NCBI RefSeq assembly: GCF_900114265.1
Contig: NZ_FPKV01000001.1
Location: 930,001 to 994,000, forward strand
Source: Flaviramulus basaltis
GTDB taxonomy: Bacteria; Bacteroidota; Bacteroidia; Flavobacteriales; Flavobacteriaceae
Direction: 5' to 3'
DNA: 64,000 nt
Notes under the pieces: model-generated
What the model was told of the DNA's origin: nothing
Seen by the model: the letters and a program-made list of their open reading frames with translations, nothing else
Database searches by the model: none
In this document: in pieces, positions 1-7,271 of the stretch
How positions within the stretch are numbered: the stretch's first letter is position 1
How the letters are laid out: each line of letters opens with the position of its first letter
Position numbers and translations under genes: made by a program

Positions 1-43
1 TTTAAAAATAGATAAATTATTACAAAGATTACTATTATAAGCT

Positions 44-370
44 TCACATTTTAAAGCGTGTTTTTATTTTTTGCTCTGGCGAGATGTCTAGCGTTTTTTG
101 CTCTGGTTTCCTCATAAAAACAAATTGAGGTCTTTTTGGTTGTTTAATATCGGTTTGAACTTCAATAGCTTTAAGTGTTGGTAAAACAAATTTTCCTAAT
201 TCAATGATAATCTTTACGCGTTCAACTGGTTTTAACTTATCTAAATCAGCCTGTAAAACTTCCAAATTATTCTCTACTAATGTTTGAAATTTTCGTCTTA
301 TTTCGAGCGTGTTTTTATTGGCTGTTCCTTTTTTACGCCCTCCGAATTTTTGCCCTGTGTTGTTTGCCAT
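44..370 (-). CDS. Small basic protein of the integrated element, unknown function
   Basis: This 108-residue protein begins with a Gly/Lys-rich segment (KFGGRKKGTANK) like the N-terminus of small phage terminase-like or DUF5681-type proteins. The segment is followed by a predicted helical stretch rich in Leu, Lys and Glu (about residues 22-65) and a basic tail. The basic start suggests nucleic-acid binding, which is inference. It is the last gene of the element's minus-strand series that can be seen, 209 bases beyond the RepA-like ATPase, and the gap holds a cluster of GGTTTA half-sites. No catalytic motif is visible. The open reading frame is real in the sense that it is uninterrupted and collinear with its neighbours, but the function is not recognised. 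Confidence 0.6.
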   Translation of the reverse strand: MANNTGQKFGGRKKGTANKNTLEIRRKFQTLVENNLEVLQADLDKLKPVERVKIIIELGKFVLPTLKAIEVQTDIKQPKRPQFVFMRKPEQKTLDISPEQKIKTRFKM

Positions 371-454
371 GATTTTATATTTTATGTTTAATTTTTACTA
401 TTTTAATCTACTTTAGTTTATTATTTGGTTAGAGCTATTTTTGAATTGCTTCTT

Positions 455-572
455 CGGTTTACGGTTTAAACCAGTTTATTTAAACCCTATATCCAAGGTT
501 TAACAGTTTAATAGCGTATATATACGCTTAAACTAAACCGATAAAAAAGAAATTTAAAGATGTAATTAAACC
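455..572. repeat. Cluster of GGTTTA/TAAACC half-sites with a central palindrome
   Basis: About ten copies of (G/A)GTTTA or its complement are packed into some 118 bases in both orientations. They include the palindrome GGTTTAAACC at 463-472 and two TAAACCGAT copies near 535-543 and 566-575. In the middle is a perfect 16 bp palindrome, AGCGTATATATACGCT (513-528), flanked by AGTTTA on the left and TAAACT on the right. The cluster lies just downstream of the RepA-like ATPase gene. Arrays of this type serve as replication origins, transfer origins or repressor sites in plasmids and mobile elements. Which of these applies here cannot be told from the sequence. Confidence 0.55.
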
Positions 573-579
573 GATTGAG

Positions 580-1731
580 CTAAAATTGTTTGGCTTGAAT
601 ATATTCCCCAAGCGTGTAAGGTGCTTTGTTTTTCTCTTGAAGTAACCAGTTATTATTTTTGCAATCAGTAATTAACAACTTTGCTCTATTCATACCTATG
701 GTGGCTTTGAGTTGGTTTTTATATGCTAAGCTTATCTGAATAACCAATTCAGAATAACTAAAGCTTAAACCGTTTGAAAACACCTCAGTTAATAATTGAT
801 ACTTTTTAAAGTCTTCTAAATCTGAAACATCAAATTTGTTGTTTTTGGTTTCTGTTCTTACTTCAAAGTTTTCGGCGATTACAGGAATACCGTGTTCGTT
901 TATTTCAAAGGCAAAAACCTCAGGTTCTATGTCTCTACATTGTAAAGGTGTTACTACTGAAATGGTGTTATCGTTTTCAGATTTTGCAATTTCCAGAACC
1001 GTTTCAGCTTTATTTATTAATTCAGTTCCAATATGACCACGGGCATTTGTATCGCTCTTGTTTTGATGCAATACAGTAACGATATGTATATTACGTTCCT
1101 CAGTCCATTTTAATAGCTTACTGGCTACGTTCGTGGCTTGCTCTTCATCGTTTATAGAGGTTACTAAATCTTTAATACCATCAATCACGACGAACCCAAT
1201 TTTATCATTACTGTAAATTTCATTTTCGATAAACTCCAGACGTTCCGACGGCGTTAAGCTTCTTAAATAGTAAACGTGTAAGTTCTTTGGTTCTGGCTGT
1301 TTAATCTGCGTGCAAATCCTTTTAACAGCCTTTTGTACGTGGTACTTTCCTTGTTCTGTATCAAAATATACCACTTCGTTTTGTAGTGGCGGTAAATGGC
1401 TTTTAAATAGTTCAAGTATTGTGTCTTTACTTAATGCCGCCGATACCGCTATATTAATGTAAAACGATTTACGGCTTTTTGCTTTACCTATTACAAGGCT
1501 AAAGTTTCCAAGCGTTCCCAGTATTGCGTAACCGTCTGTTTTGGTATTGGCTAAACTGTAAGCAATTTGGGGCGGTGGTATAACTTCCTTTACATCGATT
1601 TTGTATTTAAGCCGCTTTAGTTCGTGTTCTTTAATTTTCTGTTCTCGTATTGCCTCTGGAGTTATATTCTCTAATAAAGCATAAGTAGATTTATGAGAGG
1701 GGTCTTTTAAGAATTGTTTTTCGCTATCCAT
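580..1731 (-). CDS. RepA-like AAA family ATPase of the integrated element
   Basis: A 383-residue RecA-fold ATPase of the AAA_25/RepA hexameric helicase type, common in Bacteroidota mobile elements. The nucleotide loop is at residues 82-89 (GKAKSRKS), where the usual second Gly of Walker A is Arg, a variant I recall from this subfamily. A Walker B-like strand (GFVVIDGIKDL) lies near residue 180, followed by a sensor-like segment (VTVLHQNKSDTNARGHIGTE). The N-terminal 60 residues are charged and probably helical, and the C-terminal 100 residues may be a winged helix. The likely role is replication or mobilization of the excised element. It lies four bases beyond the 96-residue gene 1736-2026 and is probably cotranscribed with it and with the helix-turn-helix gene. 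Confidence 0.8.
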   Translation of the reverse strand: MDSEKQFLKDPSHKSTYALLENITPEAIREQKIKEHELKRLKYKIDVKEVIPPPQIAYSLANTKTDGYAILGTLGNFSLVIGKAKSRKSFYINIAVSAALSKDTILELFKSHLPPLQNEVVYFDTEQGKYHVQKAVKRICTQIKQPEPKNLHVYYLRSLTPSERLEFIENEIYSNDKIGFVVIDGIKDLVTSINDEEQATNVASKLLKWTEERNIHIVTVLHQNKSDTNARGHIGTELINKAETVLEIAKSENDNTISVVTPLQCRDIEPEVFAFEINEHGIPVIAENFEVRTETKNNKFDVSDLEDFKKYQLLTEVFSNGLSFSYSELVIQISLAYKNQLKATIGMNRAKLLITDCKNNNWLLQEKNKAPYTLGEYIQAKQF

Positions 1732-1735
1732 TGTC

Positions 1736-2026
1736 CTATATATTTATGTCCAATGGATTTTTATAAGGCGAAATGTATGGTTCAAGTTTAAAAGGCTTTT
1801 CAAAACTTAATTCTCCATTATTCCAATAAACTTTATAGTTTTCCCCTTCACAGGTTTGTAGATGTTTCCCGTCTTCATCATGTCCAGTAATGCGAGTGCA
1901 TTCAAAAATCATGCGTTCAAAAGATACAGCTTCCTTTACTTCCTTAATAAATAATGCTTTAGCTGTTTTTTTTGTATCTTGTGCCTGTCCGTTCAAAGAC
2001 TTTGGCTGTATATCGTGGTTCTCCAT
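1736..2026 (-). CDS. Hypothetical protein of the integrated element (96 aa)
   Basis: A small, soluble, charged protein without signal peptide or recognised motif. The N-terminal third is rich in Lys, Gln and Asp. The centre, about residues 40-75, contains two Cys residues (FECTRITGHDEDGKHLQTCEG) that could form a disulphide or a metal site. It sits between the helix-turn-helix gene (13 bases upstream) and the RepA-like ATPase (four bases downstream), so it is probably translated from the same mRNA and works in the same replication or mobilization module. That role is inferred from position only. No family is recognised. Confidence 0.6.
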   Translation of the reverse strand: MENHDIQPKSLNGQAQDTKKTAKALFIKEVKEAVSFERMIFECTRITGHDEDGKHLQTCEGENYKVYWNNGELSFEKPFKLEPYISPYKNPLDINI

Positions 2027-2039
2027 GTTGCAGCCTTCT

Positions 2040-2372
2040 TTATTTTCTAATGTTAGATAGACACATATCCGCCTCAGCTTCCAACTCTTTAAGGGTCTTT
2101 TGCTTTCCTGTTTTAATCCAGTCTATAATTTCGGTTTTGAAGAATTTTAAACGATTACCTTTTTTGTAGAATGGTATTTCGTTACGCTGTACATAACCGT
2201 ACAAAGTAGGTACGCTTAATTCTGTGAGCGTTGAAACCTCCCTAATGTTTAAAGGTGTTTCAATTTCGGGTTTAGCTCCAGCCTTGTTAAGTAGCAAGGC
2301 TTTTAATTCTCTTACCTCGTTTGCGAGGGTGGCTACCACGTTAGGGAGCTGTTCAAATCTTAATGTTTCCAT
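2040..2372 (-). CDS. Excisionase/MerR-like helix-turn-helix DNA-binding protein
   Basis: A 110-residue protein with a short N-terminal helix (about residues 10-30, a possible dimerization coil) and a helix-turn-helix of the HTH_17/excisionase type. The core runs about residues 42-90: NIREVSTLTELSVPTLYGYV, then a wing with NEIPFYKKGNRLKFFKTEIIDWI. This is the standard architecture of the small DNA-binding proteins that sit between integrase and RepA-like genes in Bacteroidota elements. They act as excisionases or as regulators of the excision/replication operon. An 8 bp inverted repeat lies four bases ahead of its start codon, so autoregulation is plausible. It is the first gene of the HTH, 96-residue protein and ATPase transcription unit. 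Confidence 0.82.
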   Translation of the reverse strand: METLRFEQLPNVVATLANEVRELKALLLNKAGAKPEIETPLNIREVSTLTELSVPTLYGYVQRNEIPFYKKGNRLKFFKTEIIDWIKTGKQKTLKELEAEADMCLSNIRK

Positions 2373-2375
2373 ATC

Positions 2376-2486
2376 AGCACAATTTTTAAAGATTAATTAT
2401 TGTGCTAAAATATGCAACTATTAGTGTTTAACTAATTGATATTCAGTTGTATAAACTTGTATTCAAGTAAATACAAGTTTATACAA
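2376..2486. promoter_or_regulatory. Control region with three nested dyads
   Basis: The 119 bases between the helix-turn-helix gene and the unknown gene 2492-3253 hold three inverted repeats. AGCACAAT/ATTGTGCT has arms at 2376-2383 and 2399-2406. ATTAGT/ACTAAT has arms at 2420-2425 and 2431-2436. A perfect 17 bp inverted repeat has arms at 2447-2463 and 2470-2486 around a six-base loop. The first directly precedes the helix-turn-helix start codon. A possible -7 element, TATTTTAG, reads on the minus strand at about 2405-2412. The long repeat begins five bases beyond the stop of gene 2492-3253 but has no U-tract on the minus strand, so it is a weak terminator candidate and a better protein-binding or recombination site candidate. 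Confidence 0.55.
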
Positions 2487-2491
2487 TTGGT

Positions 2492-3253
2492 TTATTTATG
2501 GTTTCTTATTGTTTTATCTAAAAAAGAAATCATCGAGTCAAGCTCTTTTTTGTCAATTTGGGAATTGTATTCATAATCATTCATAGCTGGATAAGTGGCA
2601 ATATCCCAATTAAACTCATTTTTACAACATTTATGAAACTTGCTGGCTGTACGCTCTATAGGTATTAGTTTTAAATTCTGAAAAGCTAATAGTAATAGTT
2701 TTAGTTTTTTCCCTTTTATGTTTTTATATTGAATTCTAACAGCTTCAACAATTTCTTTGCAATGTTCACTAGTTATTAATTCATGTAAGTTATTACTTTG
2801 TAGGTGCTGAGGTTCTTTGCTTTCATCATTATTATTGGTTTGGCGTGGTTTTAATTCGTTTAATTTTGATTTATGCCATTCAATAAATGCAGCTCTTAAT
2901 TTAGTATCATTAATTTTTTGCGAATATCCAACGCCTTTTAAAACTATGTCGTAAGTATGGCTTAACCATAATTCGGCATTTTTCATATTCTCAATGGTGT
3001 AGTTTAAATACTGGCTATTTATCTCGCTTATAAAATCGGTTTTATTCATCTTTTCGATAGTCCAAAAGAATCTTAAAGCATTATTATTCCGTAAACTTTT
3101 TACGCTTGAATCATACAGCTCCAGACTTTCAAAAGGCTGTCTTAAAGCCCTTAAATAGCTTTGAGGGTCGAAGTTTTCAGTTTGCCAAAAAAAACCGTTT
3201 GGAAAATATTTTATATCAATTTCTTTTTTCTGTATATCTGTAATCATTGCCAT
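2492..3253 (-). CDS. Hypothetical protein of the integrated element (253 aa)
   Basis: A soluble, mostly helical-looking protein of 253 residues with no signal peptide and no catalytic motif that I can identify. Aromatic-rich N-terminal segments (PNGFFWQTENFDPQSYL) are followed by a hydrophilic linker around residues 135-155 (NNNDESKEPQHLQSNN) that separates two probable domains. The C-terminal part contains a Cys pair (HKCCKNEF) near residue 208. It lies ten bases downstream of the integrase and is probably cotranslated with it. Location next to the recombinase suggests a role in integration, excision or its control, as for RteC-like proteins of conjugative transposons. There is no sequence evidence for that homology. 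Confidence 0.6.
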   Translation of the reverse strand: MAMITDIQKKEIDIKYFPNGFFWQTENFDPQSYLRALRQPFESLELYDSSVKSLRNNNALRFFWTIEKMNKTDFISEINSQYLNYTIENMKNAELWLSHTYDIVLKGVGYSQKINDTKLRAAFIEWHKSKLNELKPRQTNNNDESKEPQHLQSNNLHELITSEHCKEIVEAVRIQYKNIKGKKLKLLLLAFQNLKLIPIERTASKFHKCCKNEFNWDIATYPAMNDYEYNSQIDKKELDSMISFLDKTIRNHK

Positions 3254-3263
3254 TTTTTAAGTA

Positions 3264-4523
3264 TTAAAAATTCATCAAATTATTAGCGAACTCTTTTTTT
3301 GCTTCGTCTTCAAATCCAGCAAAATAATTTTTAGTTACGCTTAAATCACTATGGTTTAAAGCCTCGCTAATAAACTCCATACTAACACCGCTGCGGATTG
3401 ATTGAGTAGCAAATGAATGTCTAGCCCAGTAAGTTGATATATCGGCTGGCAAATCGTTTGCTTTGGCTATTCTTTTGATATGGTCGTTAATTAATCGAGT
3501 AAAGTTTTTAATTTTATTGTATTGGGTTTGGCTGGAATCTTCAACAGCTATAATACTGAATACAAAACCGTCTTTATTTTCATTGCCATACTTTGAAATA
3601 ATACTTTTTGTGTATTCCGTTAAATGAATTGTGATAGCTGTCTTTTTAGCTGTTTTGTCAAAGGTTTTAGCCCTGTAATAATTGAATCTATCTTCTTTGA
3701 TGTCTGAGAATTTTAAAAGAGCAATATCCTTTAAATTCATTCCATTACAAGCGTAACTAAAAAACCAAAAATCTTTGGCTTGCTGTTCGTTTTCATTTGT
3801 CACCTCAGCATTAAACAAGGTCTTTAACTGTTCAGCATTTAAAGCCTTTTTAACTTTCCGTGTTTGTGGTATCTTGTATTTTTTTTCTCCAAATGGATAA
3901 ATATCTTTAATTATATCATTGTTTTCAATAGCATTATTAAAAACAGCTCTGAGGGTTCTTGTATAAATTGCTATCGTGGTATAGCTCTTTCCATTTGATA
4001 GCATGAAGTTTTGATATTCATTTAACCAGTCCACGGTAATAGAATTAAAAGACAATTTTTCAATATTGCACTTCTTTTGGTTTTCGCTGAAATCTGCTAA
4101 AGAGTTGAGCGTGTATTTATAGCTTTCAGCCGTGCCGATTTTATTGTTCTTTAAATTTTTATGAATGACTAAATCAAAGTGATATTTAACATTGCTTTGG
4201 TCTGTGGATTTACGAAATAGTTTAGCCTCAAATTTAGCAAAATCAAAGACCGTCATTTGTTCAGCTTCTTTATTTGCTCTGGTTTCAATAGCTTGAAGTT
4301 TTAAGCGTGTTTCATTATTTGAGCCTCTTAAATTTTTGTTGTCTGGATTAATCCAAATTGTATCAAATTGCTTTTCGGTTAAATCAATATCCAAGGCGTA
4401 CCATTTTTCAATCTGTGTTTGCTTTCCGTAAACTCTTAATTTAACTGGATATTTGTCAGTCTCTTTTTTTCGCCGAATATCTAAACGTATGGAAATTTTA
4501 TAACCTTTGATTTTTTCGCTCAT
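3264..4523 (-). CDS. Tyrosine recombinase (integrase) of the element
   Basis: A 419-residue site-specific recombinase of the Bacteroidota type. It has an Arm-binding N-terminal domain (about 5-95), a SAM-like core-binding domain (about 110-205) and a catalytic domain (about 225-410). Visible catalytic residues are R368 and H369 (YWARHS), H391 (LNHSDL) and the nucleophile Y400 (VTKNYF). The box I position that normally carries Arg reads ACNGMNLKD (about 258-266), with Asn where Arg is expected. IntDOT of CTnDOT is a known case of an altered box I. It is the gene nearest the tRNA fragment, as expected for an integrase that acts on that site. Direct repeats upstream of its start may be its arm sites. 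Confidence 0.93.
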   Translation of the reverse strand: MSEKIKGYKISIRLDIRRKKETDKYPVKLRVYGKQTQIEKWYALDIDLTEKQFDTIWINPDNKNLRGSNNETRLKLQAIETRANKEAEQMTVFDFAKFEAKLFRKSTDQSNVKYHFDLVIHKNLKNNKIGTAESYKYTLNSLADFSENQKKCNIEKLSFNSITVDWLNEYQNFMLSNGKSYTTIAIYTRTLRAVFNNAIENNDIIKDIYPFGEKKYKIPQTRKVKKALNAEQLKTLFNAEVTNENEQQAKDFWFFSYACNGMNLKDIALLKFSDIKEDRFNYYRAKTFDKTAKKTAITIHLTEYTKSIISKYGNENKDGFVFSIIAVEDSSQTQYNKIKNFTRLINDHIKRIAKANDLPADISTYWARHSFATQSIRSGVSMEFISEALNHSDLSVTKNYFAGFEDEAKKEFANNLMNF

Positions 4524-4533
4524 TTGATTTATT

Positions 4534-4571
4534 TTCTGTAAATATAATCATTTGCAGAATATTTGCAGAAA
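4534..4571. repeat. ATTTGCAGAA repeats upstream of the integrase (possible arm sites)
   Basis: Two tandem copies of ATTTGCAGAA spaced 11 bases apart (4550-4559 and 4561-4570) follow an inverted copy with one mismatch, TTCTGTAAAT (4534-4543). They lie between the integrase start and attR. One helical turn of spacing and location inside the attachment region fit arm-type integrase or excisionase binding sites, but binding is inferred. Confidence 0.45.
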
Positions 4572-4685
4572 AAAAGCATTAATAAACATATAACAGCTAT
4601 TAACAGACAAGTAGTTTGTTTACTGTAACGCTAGGGTTTTATTAATGTTTAGATAAAAAATAGATAATAATCAAATAGTGTTATT

Positions 4686-4732
4686 CTTGACTGGCAGTCA
4701 AGAGGTCGTGGGTTCGAATCCCATCTTCTCCA
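4686..4732 (+). other. attR: 3' fragment of tRNA-Ala (anticodon GGC)
   Basis: The sequence folds as the 3' part of a tRNA. The anticodon arm is at 4686-4702 (stem CTTGA/TCAAG, loop CTGGCAG, anticodon GGC at 4693-4695). It is followed by a five-base variable loop, the T arm at 4708-4724 with GTTCGAAT, the acceptor 3' strand CTTCTCC (4725-4731) and discriminator A4732. U70 of the alanine G3-U70 identity pair is present. CCA is not encoded. Upstream bases do not form a D arm or the 5' acceptor strand, so this is not a complete tRNA. It is the duplicated tRNA 3' end at the right border of the element. Confidence 0.85.
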
Positions 4733-4742
4733 CATTAATTGT

Positions 4743-4779
4743 AAAGCTTCAAAAGGTTAAAACTTTTGAAGCTTTTTTT
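4743..4779 (+). terminator. Rho-independent terminator after the tRNA-Ala fragment
   Basis: A perfect 13 bp stem (AAAGCTTCAAAAG paired with CTTTTGAAGCTTT) with a seven-base loop is followed by a T-run. It lies ten bases after the tRNA 3' end and was probably the original terminator of the tRNA-Ala gene. It may also stop minus-strand transcription from the NagX-like gene, because the hairpin is symmetric. Confidence 0.85.
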
Positions 4780-4813
4780 ATTAAAATAGAATTTACTTTT
4801 AGAAAGGAATGAT

Positions 4814-5905
4814 TTAAACCTTTATAAATATTTTCTTCTTGAAAAGAAAATACCCCAATCCCACATAAAATAATACTACTGCTAAAGCATAAAGAAGCGA
4901 AGACGTTTCTTCTGAGAAAAAAGGACAAACAAAAAATGAGTCATAAAGGTAAGTGTGTATATCATGATCATTATTGACTTTTGTAAGATAAAATGATTTT
5001 GAAATGAAGCTTGATAGAAAATAAATGGTAATAGCATTCATTCCTACATACTTAAAAATGGCACCTTGTTTTAAATTTAAAACATCTGTAAAATAGTATA
5101 TTATGGATAATATTAAAACAGCCCAACCACATGTAACTAAAACAAAACTACTACTCCAAATGGCTTTATTTATTGGAAACCATTCATTAAATAAATAACC
5201 AGAACTTAAAAACACACTCGAAATCATCAACAAAACGAAAACTTTGTTTTTTTGCAAAACAGATAAAGTTTTCCCAATTAAAATTCCAAAAAGGCAAGAT
5301 ATAATAGCTGGTATTGTGCTAATTAATCCTTCAGGGTCATAATCTGGTTGCCACATATGTTTGCCTAAAACATTCAAATCTATATAATTTGCCCAATTAT
5401 TTGAAGCTCTATCAAACGTAGGCATTATACCATTTGGAAAGGGCATAAAACCAAGAAATAACCAATATCCAATTAAAGTGAAAATTGAAATACCTAACAA
5501 GATTTTCCAATTACAATTAAGAAATAATATTGATGAAATTAAAAAAACAACTCCAATTCTTTGAAGAACTCCAGGGAGTCTTAAGGTTTCAAAATCCTCT
5601 ACTAAAGGAAAATAAGGTAAAAATAGATTGAGGAATAATCCTAATCCAATAAGTTTTAAGCTCCTAATTATTATCTTTTTATAAGTAGATTTTGTATTAG
5701 GTTTATTTTCGTATGCAAAAAAAATAGAAATACCAACAATGAATAAAAAGAATGGAAATATTAAATCTGTTGGTGTTAACCCATGCCATTTAGCATGTAA
5801 TAAAGGTGGGTAAACATGACTCCATGTTCCTGGTGTATTAACAAGAATCATGGCTAAAATTGTTAAACCACGTAATATATCAACCGCTTCTATTCTTTTA
5901 TTCAT
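4814..5905 (-). CDS. NagX-like membrane protein (COG4299/DUF5009, HGSNAT-related)
   Basis: A polytopic inner-membrane protein of 363 residues with about ten hydrophobic segments. The family signature is at the N-terminus: RIEAVDILRGLTILAMILVN, followed by HAKWHGLTPTDLIFPFFLFIVG. The His in the HAKWHG loop corresponds to the region of the active His in human heparan-alpha-glucosaminide N-acetyltransferase, a distant relative. In Shewanella and other bacteria the orthologue is called NagX and clusters with the GlcNAc permease NagP, as here, where NagP is ten bases upstream. A role in amino-sugar uptake or trans-membrane acetylation is inferred; the biochemical function is not established. It is the last gene of the four-gene minus-strand series starting at the histidine kinase. 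Confidence 0.85.
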   Translation of the reverse strand: MNKRIEAVDILRGLTILAMILVNTPGTWSHVYPPLLHAKWHGLTPTDLIFPFFLFIVGISIFFAYENKPNTKSTYKKIIIRSLKLIGLGLFLNLFLPYFPLVEDFETLRLPGVLQRIGVVFLISSILFLNCNWKILLGISIFTLIGYWLFLGFMPFPNGIMPTFDRASNNWANYIDLNVLGKHMWQPDYDPEGLISTIPAIISCLFGILIGKTLSVLQKNKVFVLLMISSVFLSSGYLFNEWFPINKAIWSSSFVLVTCGWAVLILSIIYYFTDVLNLKQGAIFKYVGMNAITIYFLSSFISKSFYLTKVNNDHDIHTYLYDSFFVCPFFSEETSSLLYALAVVLFYVGLGYFLFKKKIFIKV

Positions 5906-5915
5906 TTGAGAAAAC

Positions 5916-7247
5916 TTATGCTTTTTTCAATCCTACTTTATGTCCCCAAAAGGCATAATATAAAATGATGATATAGCAAGGAAGCAAAATCCAATACCCT
6001 TTTGTTGCTGCTTCGGCAGATGCTAAAACTTCTGTCATTCCTTCAGCAATCAATTCTGCTTTATTAGTATCTACAAATCTTCCATATAAAGGAGGAATAA
6101 TTGCACCACCAGATATAGCCATAATAAGTAAGGCAGAAGCGGTTTTTGTGAATTTACCAAGCCCTTTTAAAGTTAAAGGCCATATAGCAGGCCAAACTAA
6201 TGCATTTGCAATACCAAGAGCAGCTACAAAAAGAACTGAGGTAAATCCAGTAGAAAAAACAATACAAAACGATAAAGCAATACCTAATATAGCACTAGCT
6301 TTTAAAGCTAATGATTGGCTTATGTATTTAGGAATTAAAAACACACCCAATGCGTAGGTACCTACCATAGCCAATAAAGTAAACAAGGTGAAAAATTTTG
6401 CTTGACTAACAGGCAAATCTAACGCAATACCATAGGATATGATCGTGTCTCCAGCAATAACCTCAACTCCAACATAAACGAATAATGCTAAAACACCAAG
6501 CCATAAGTGTGGGAATTGAAAAATACTTGTTTTTGCTGTTTCTCCTGGTTTAGATTCTTCAATAGGTTCTGCTTCTACATGTGGTAAAGGCGCTTTTCTT
6601 ATTAAAACACCTAATATAAATAACACAATAGCCATTACAATATATGGTGTAACCACACTATCTGCCATTACATTTAGCAACTCTCCTTTTTCTGTTTCGG
6701 AAACTGTGGTTAATTGCTCTTTTATTTTATCTATTCCAGAAAGCAATAAAGCTCCAAAAATTAAGGAACCTAAAGCTCCAGCAACTTTATTTGCTATTCC
6801 CATAATTGCTATACGTTTTGCAGCACTTTCTATAGGTCCTAAAATTGTAATATATGGGTTAGATGCTGTTTGTAATAAAGTCATTCCTGTTCCTTGAATA
6901 AAAATGGCAAGTAAAAACATCCAGTAGGTTCTTGCTTCTGCTGCTGGTATAAAAACTAAAGCACCTATGCCCATTATTATTAAACCTAAAGACATGCCTT
7001 TTTTATAACCAATTTTGTTAATTATATAAGATGCCGGTAAAGCCATAACAACAAACGAAATATAGGATGCCGATGCTACTAAATAAGATTGAGCATCGGT
7101 TAATTCATTAATGGTTTTCATAAACGGAATTAAGGCACCGTTAATCCATGTAACAAAACCAAAAATAAAAAATAGTCCAGCTATAATCATTATTGGGACA
7201 AATGTGTTGTTTTTTGCTGGTGATGTTGCTTGATTTGTGCTAGACAT
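5916..7247 (-). CDS. nagP: NagP-like N-acetylglucosamine permease (FHS family, MFS)
   Basis: A 443-residue major facilitator protein with 12 probable membrane helices, of the fucose-galactose-glucose:H+ symporter (FHS) family. The N-terminal part reads FVPIMIIAGLFFIFGFVTWI followed by NGALIPFMKTINELTDAQS, the family hallmark of sugar:H+ symporters such as FucP and NagP. A long cytoplasmic loop lies in the middle (about 225-245, rich in Glu). Among FHS members, GlcNAc is chosen as substrate because the gene lies with a NagX-like protein, NagB, a GH20 hexosaminidase and SusCD. By itself the sequence would also allow another sugar. It would carry sugar from periplasm to cytoplasm. It is 24 bases downstream of the response regulator gene. 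Confidence 0.85.
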   Translation of the reverse strand: MSSTNQATSPAKNNTFVPIMIIAGLFFIFGFVTWINGALIPFMKTINELTDAQSYLVASASYISFVVMALPASYIINKIGYKKGMSLGLIIMGIGALVFIPAAEARTYWMFLLAIFIQGTGMTLLQTASNPYITILGPIESAAKRIAIMGIANKVAGALGSLIFGALLLSGIDKIKEQLTTVSETEKGELLNVMADSVVTPYIVMAIVLFILGVLIRKAPLPHVEAEPIEESKPGETAKTSIFQFPHLWLGVLALFVYVGVEVIAGDTIISYGIALDLPVSQAKFFTLFTLLAMVGTYALGVFLIPKYISQSLALKASAILGIALSFCIVFSTGFTSVLFVAALGIANALVWPAIWPLTLKGLGKFTKTASALLIMAISGGAIIPPLYGRFVDTNKAELIAEGMTEVLASAEAATKGYWILLPCYIIILYYAFWGHKVGLKKA

Positions 7248-7271
7248 ATTATTAGTTTGTTTTAATTGTTT

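Larger units (their letters stand above)
1..4732. mobile_element. Right end of an integrated element in tRNA-Ala(GGC)
   Basis: A block of minus-strand genes (tyrosine recombinase, unknown protein, helix-turn-helix protein, RepA-like ATPase, small basic protein) ends at a detached 3' portion of a tRNA-Ala gene. This is the usual structure of an element that enters a tRNA gene and leaves a duplicated 3' tRNA segment at its far end. The plus-strand tRNA fragment lies at the right boundary, so the intact tRNA and the rest of the element must lie left of this window. Relaxase and cargo genes are not visible here, so integrative mobilizable element, conjugative element and satellite all remain possible. 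The gene order int, unknown, HTH, ATPase resembles Bacteroidota mobilizable islands (inference). Confidence 0.8.

Noticed and set aside
4684-4732. A complete tRNA-Ala gene
   Set aside because: The D arm and 5' acceptor strand are absent upstream, so it is only the 3' fragment left at the element border.
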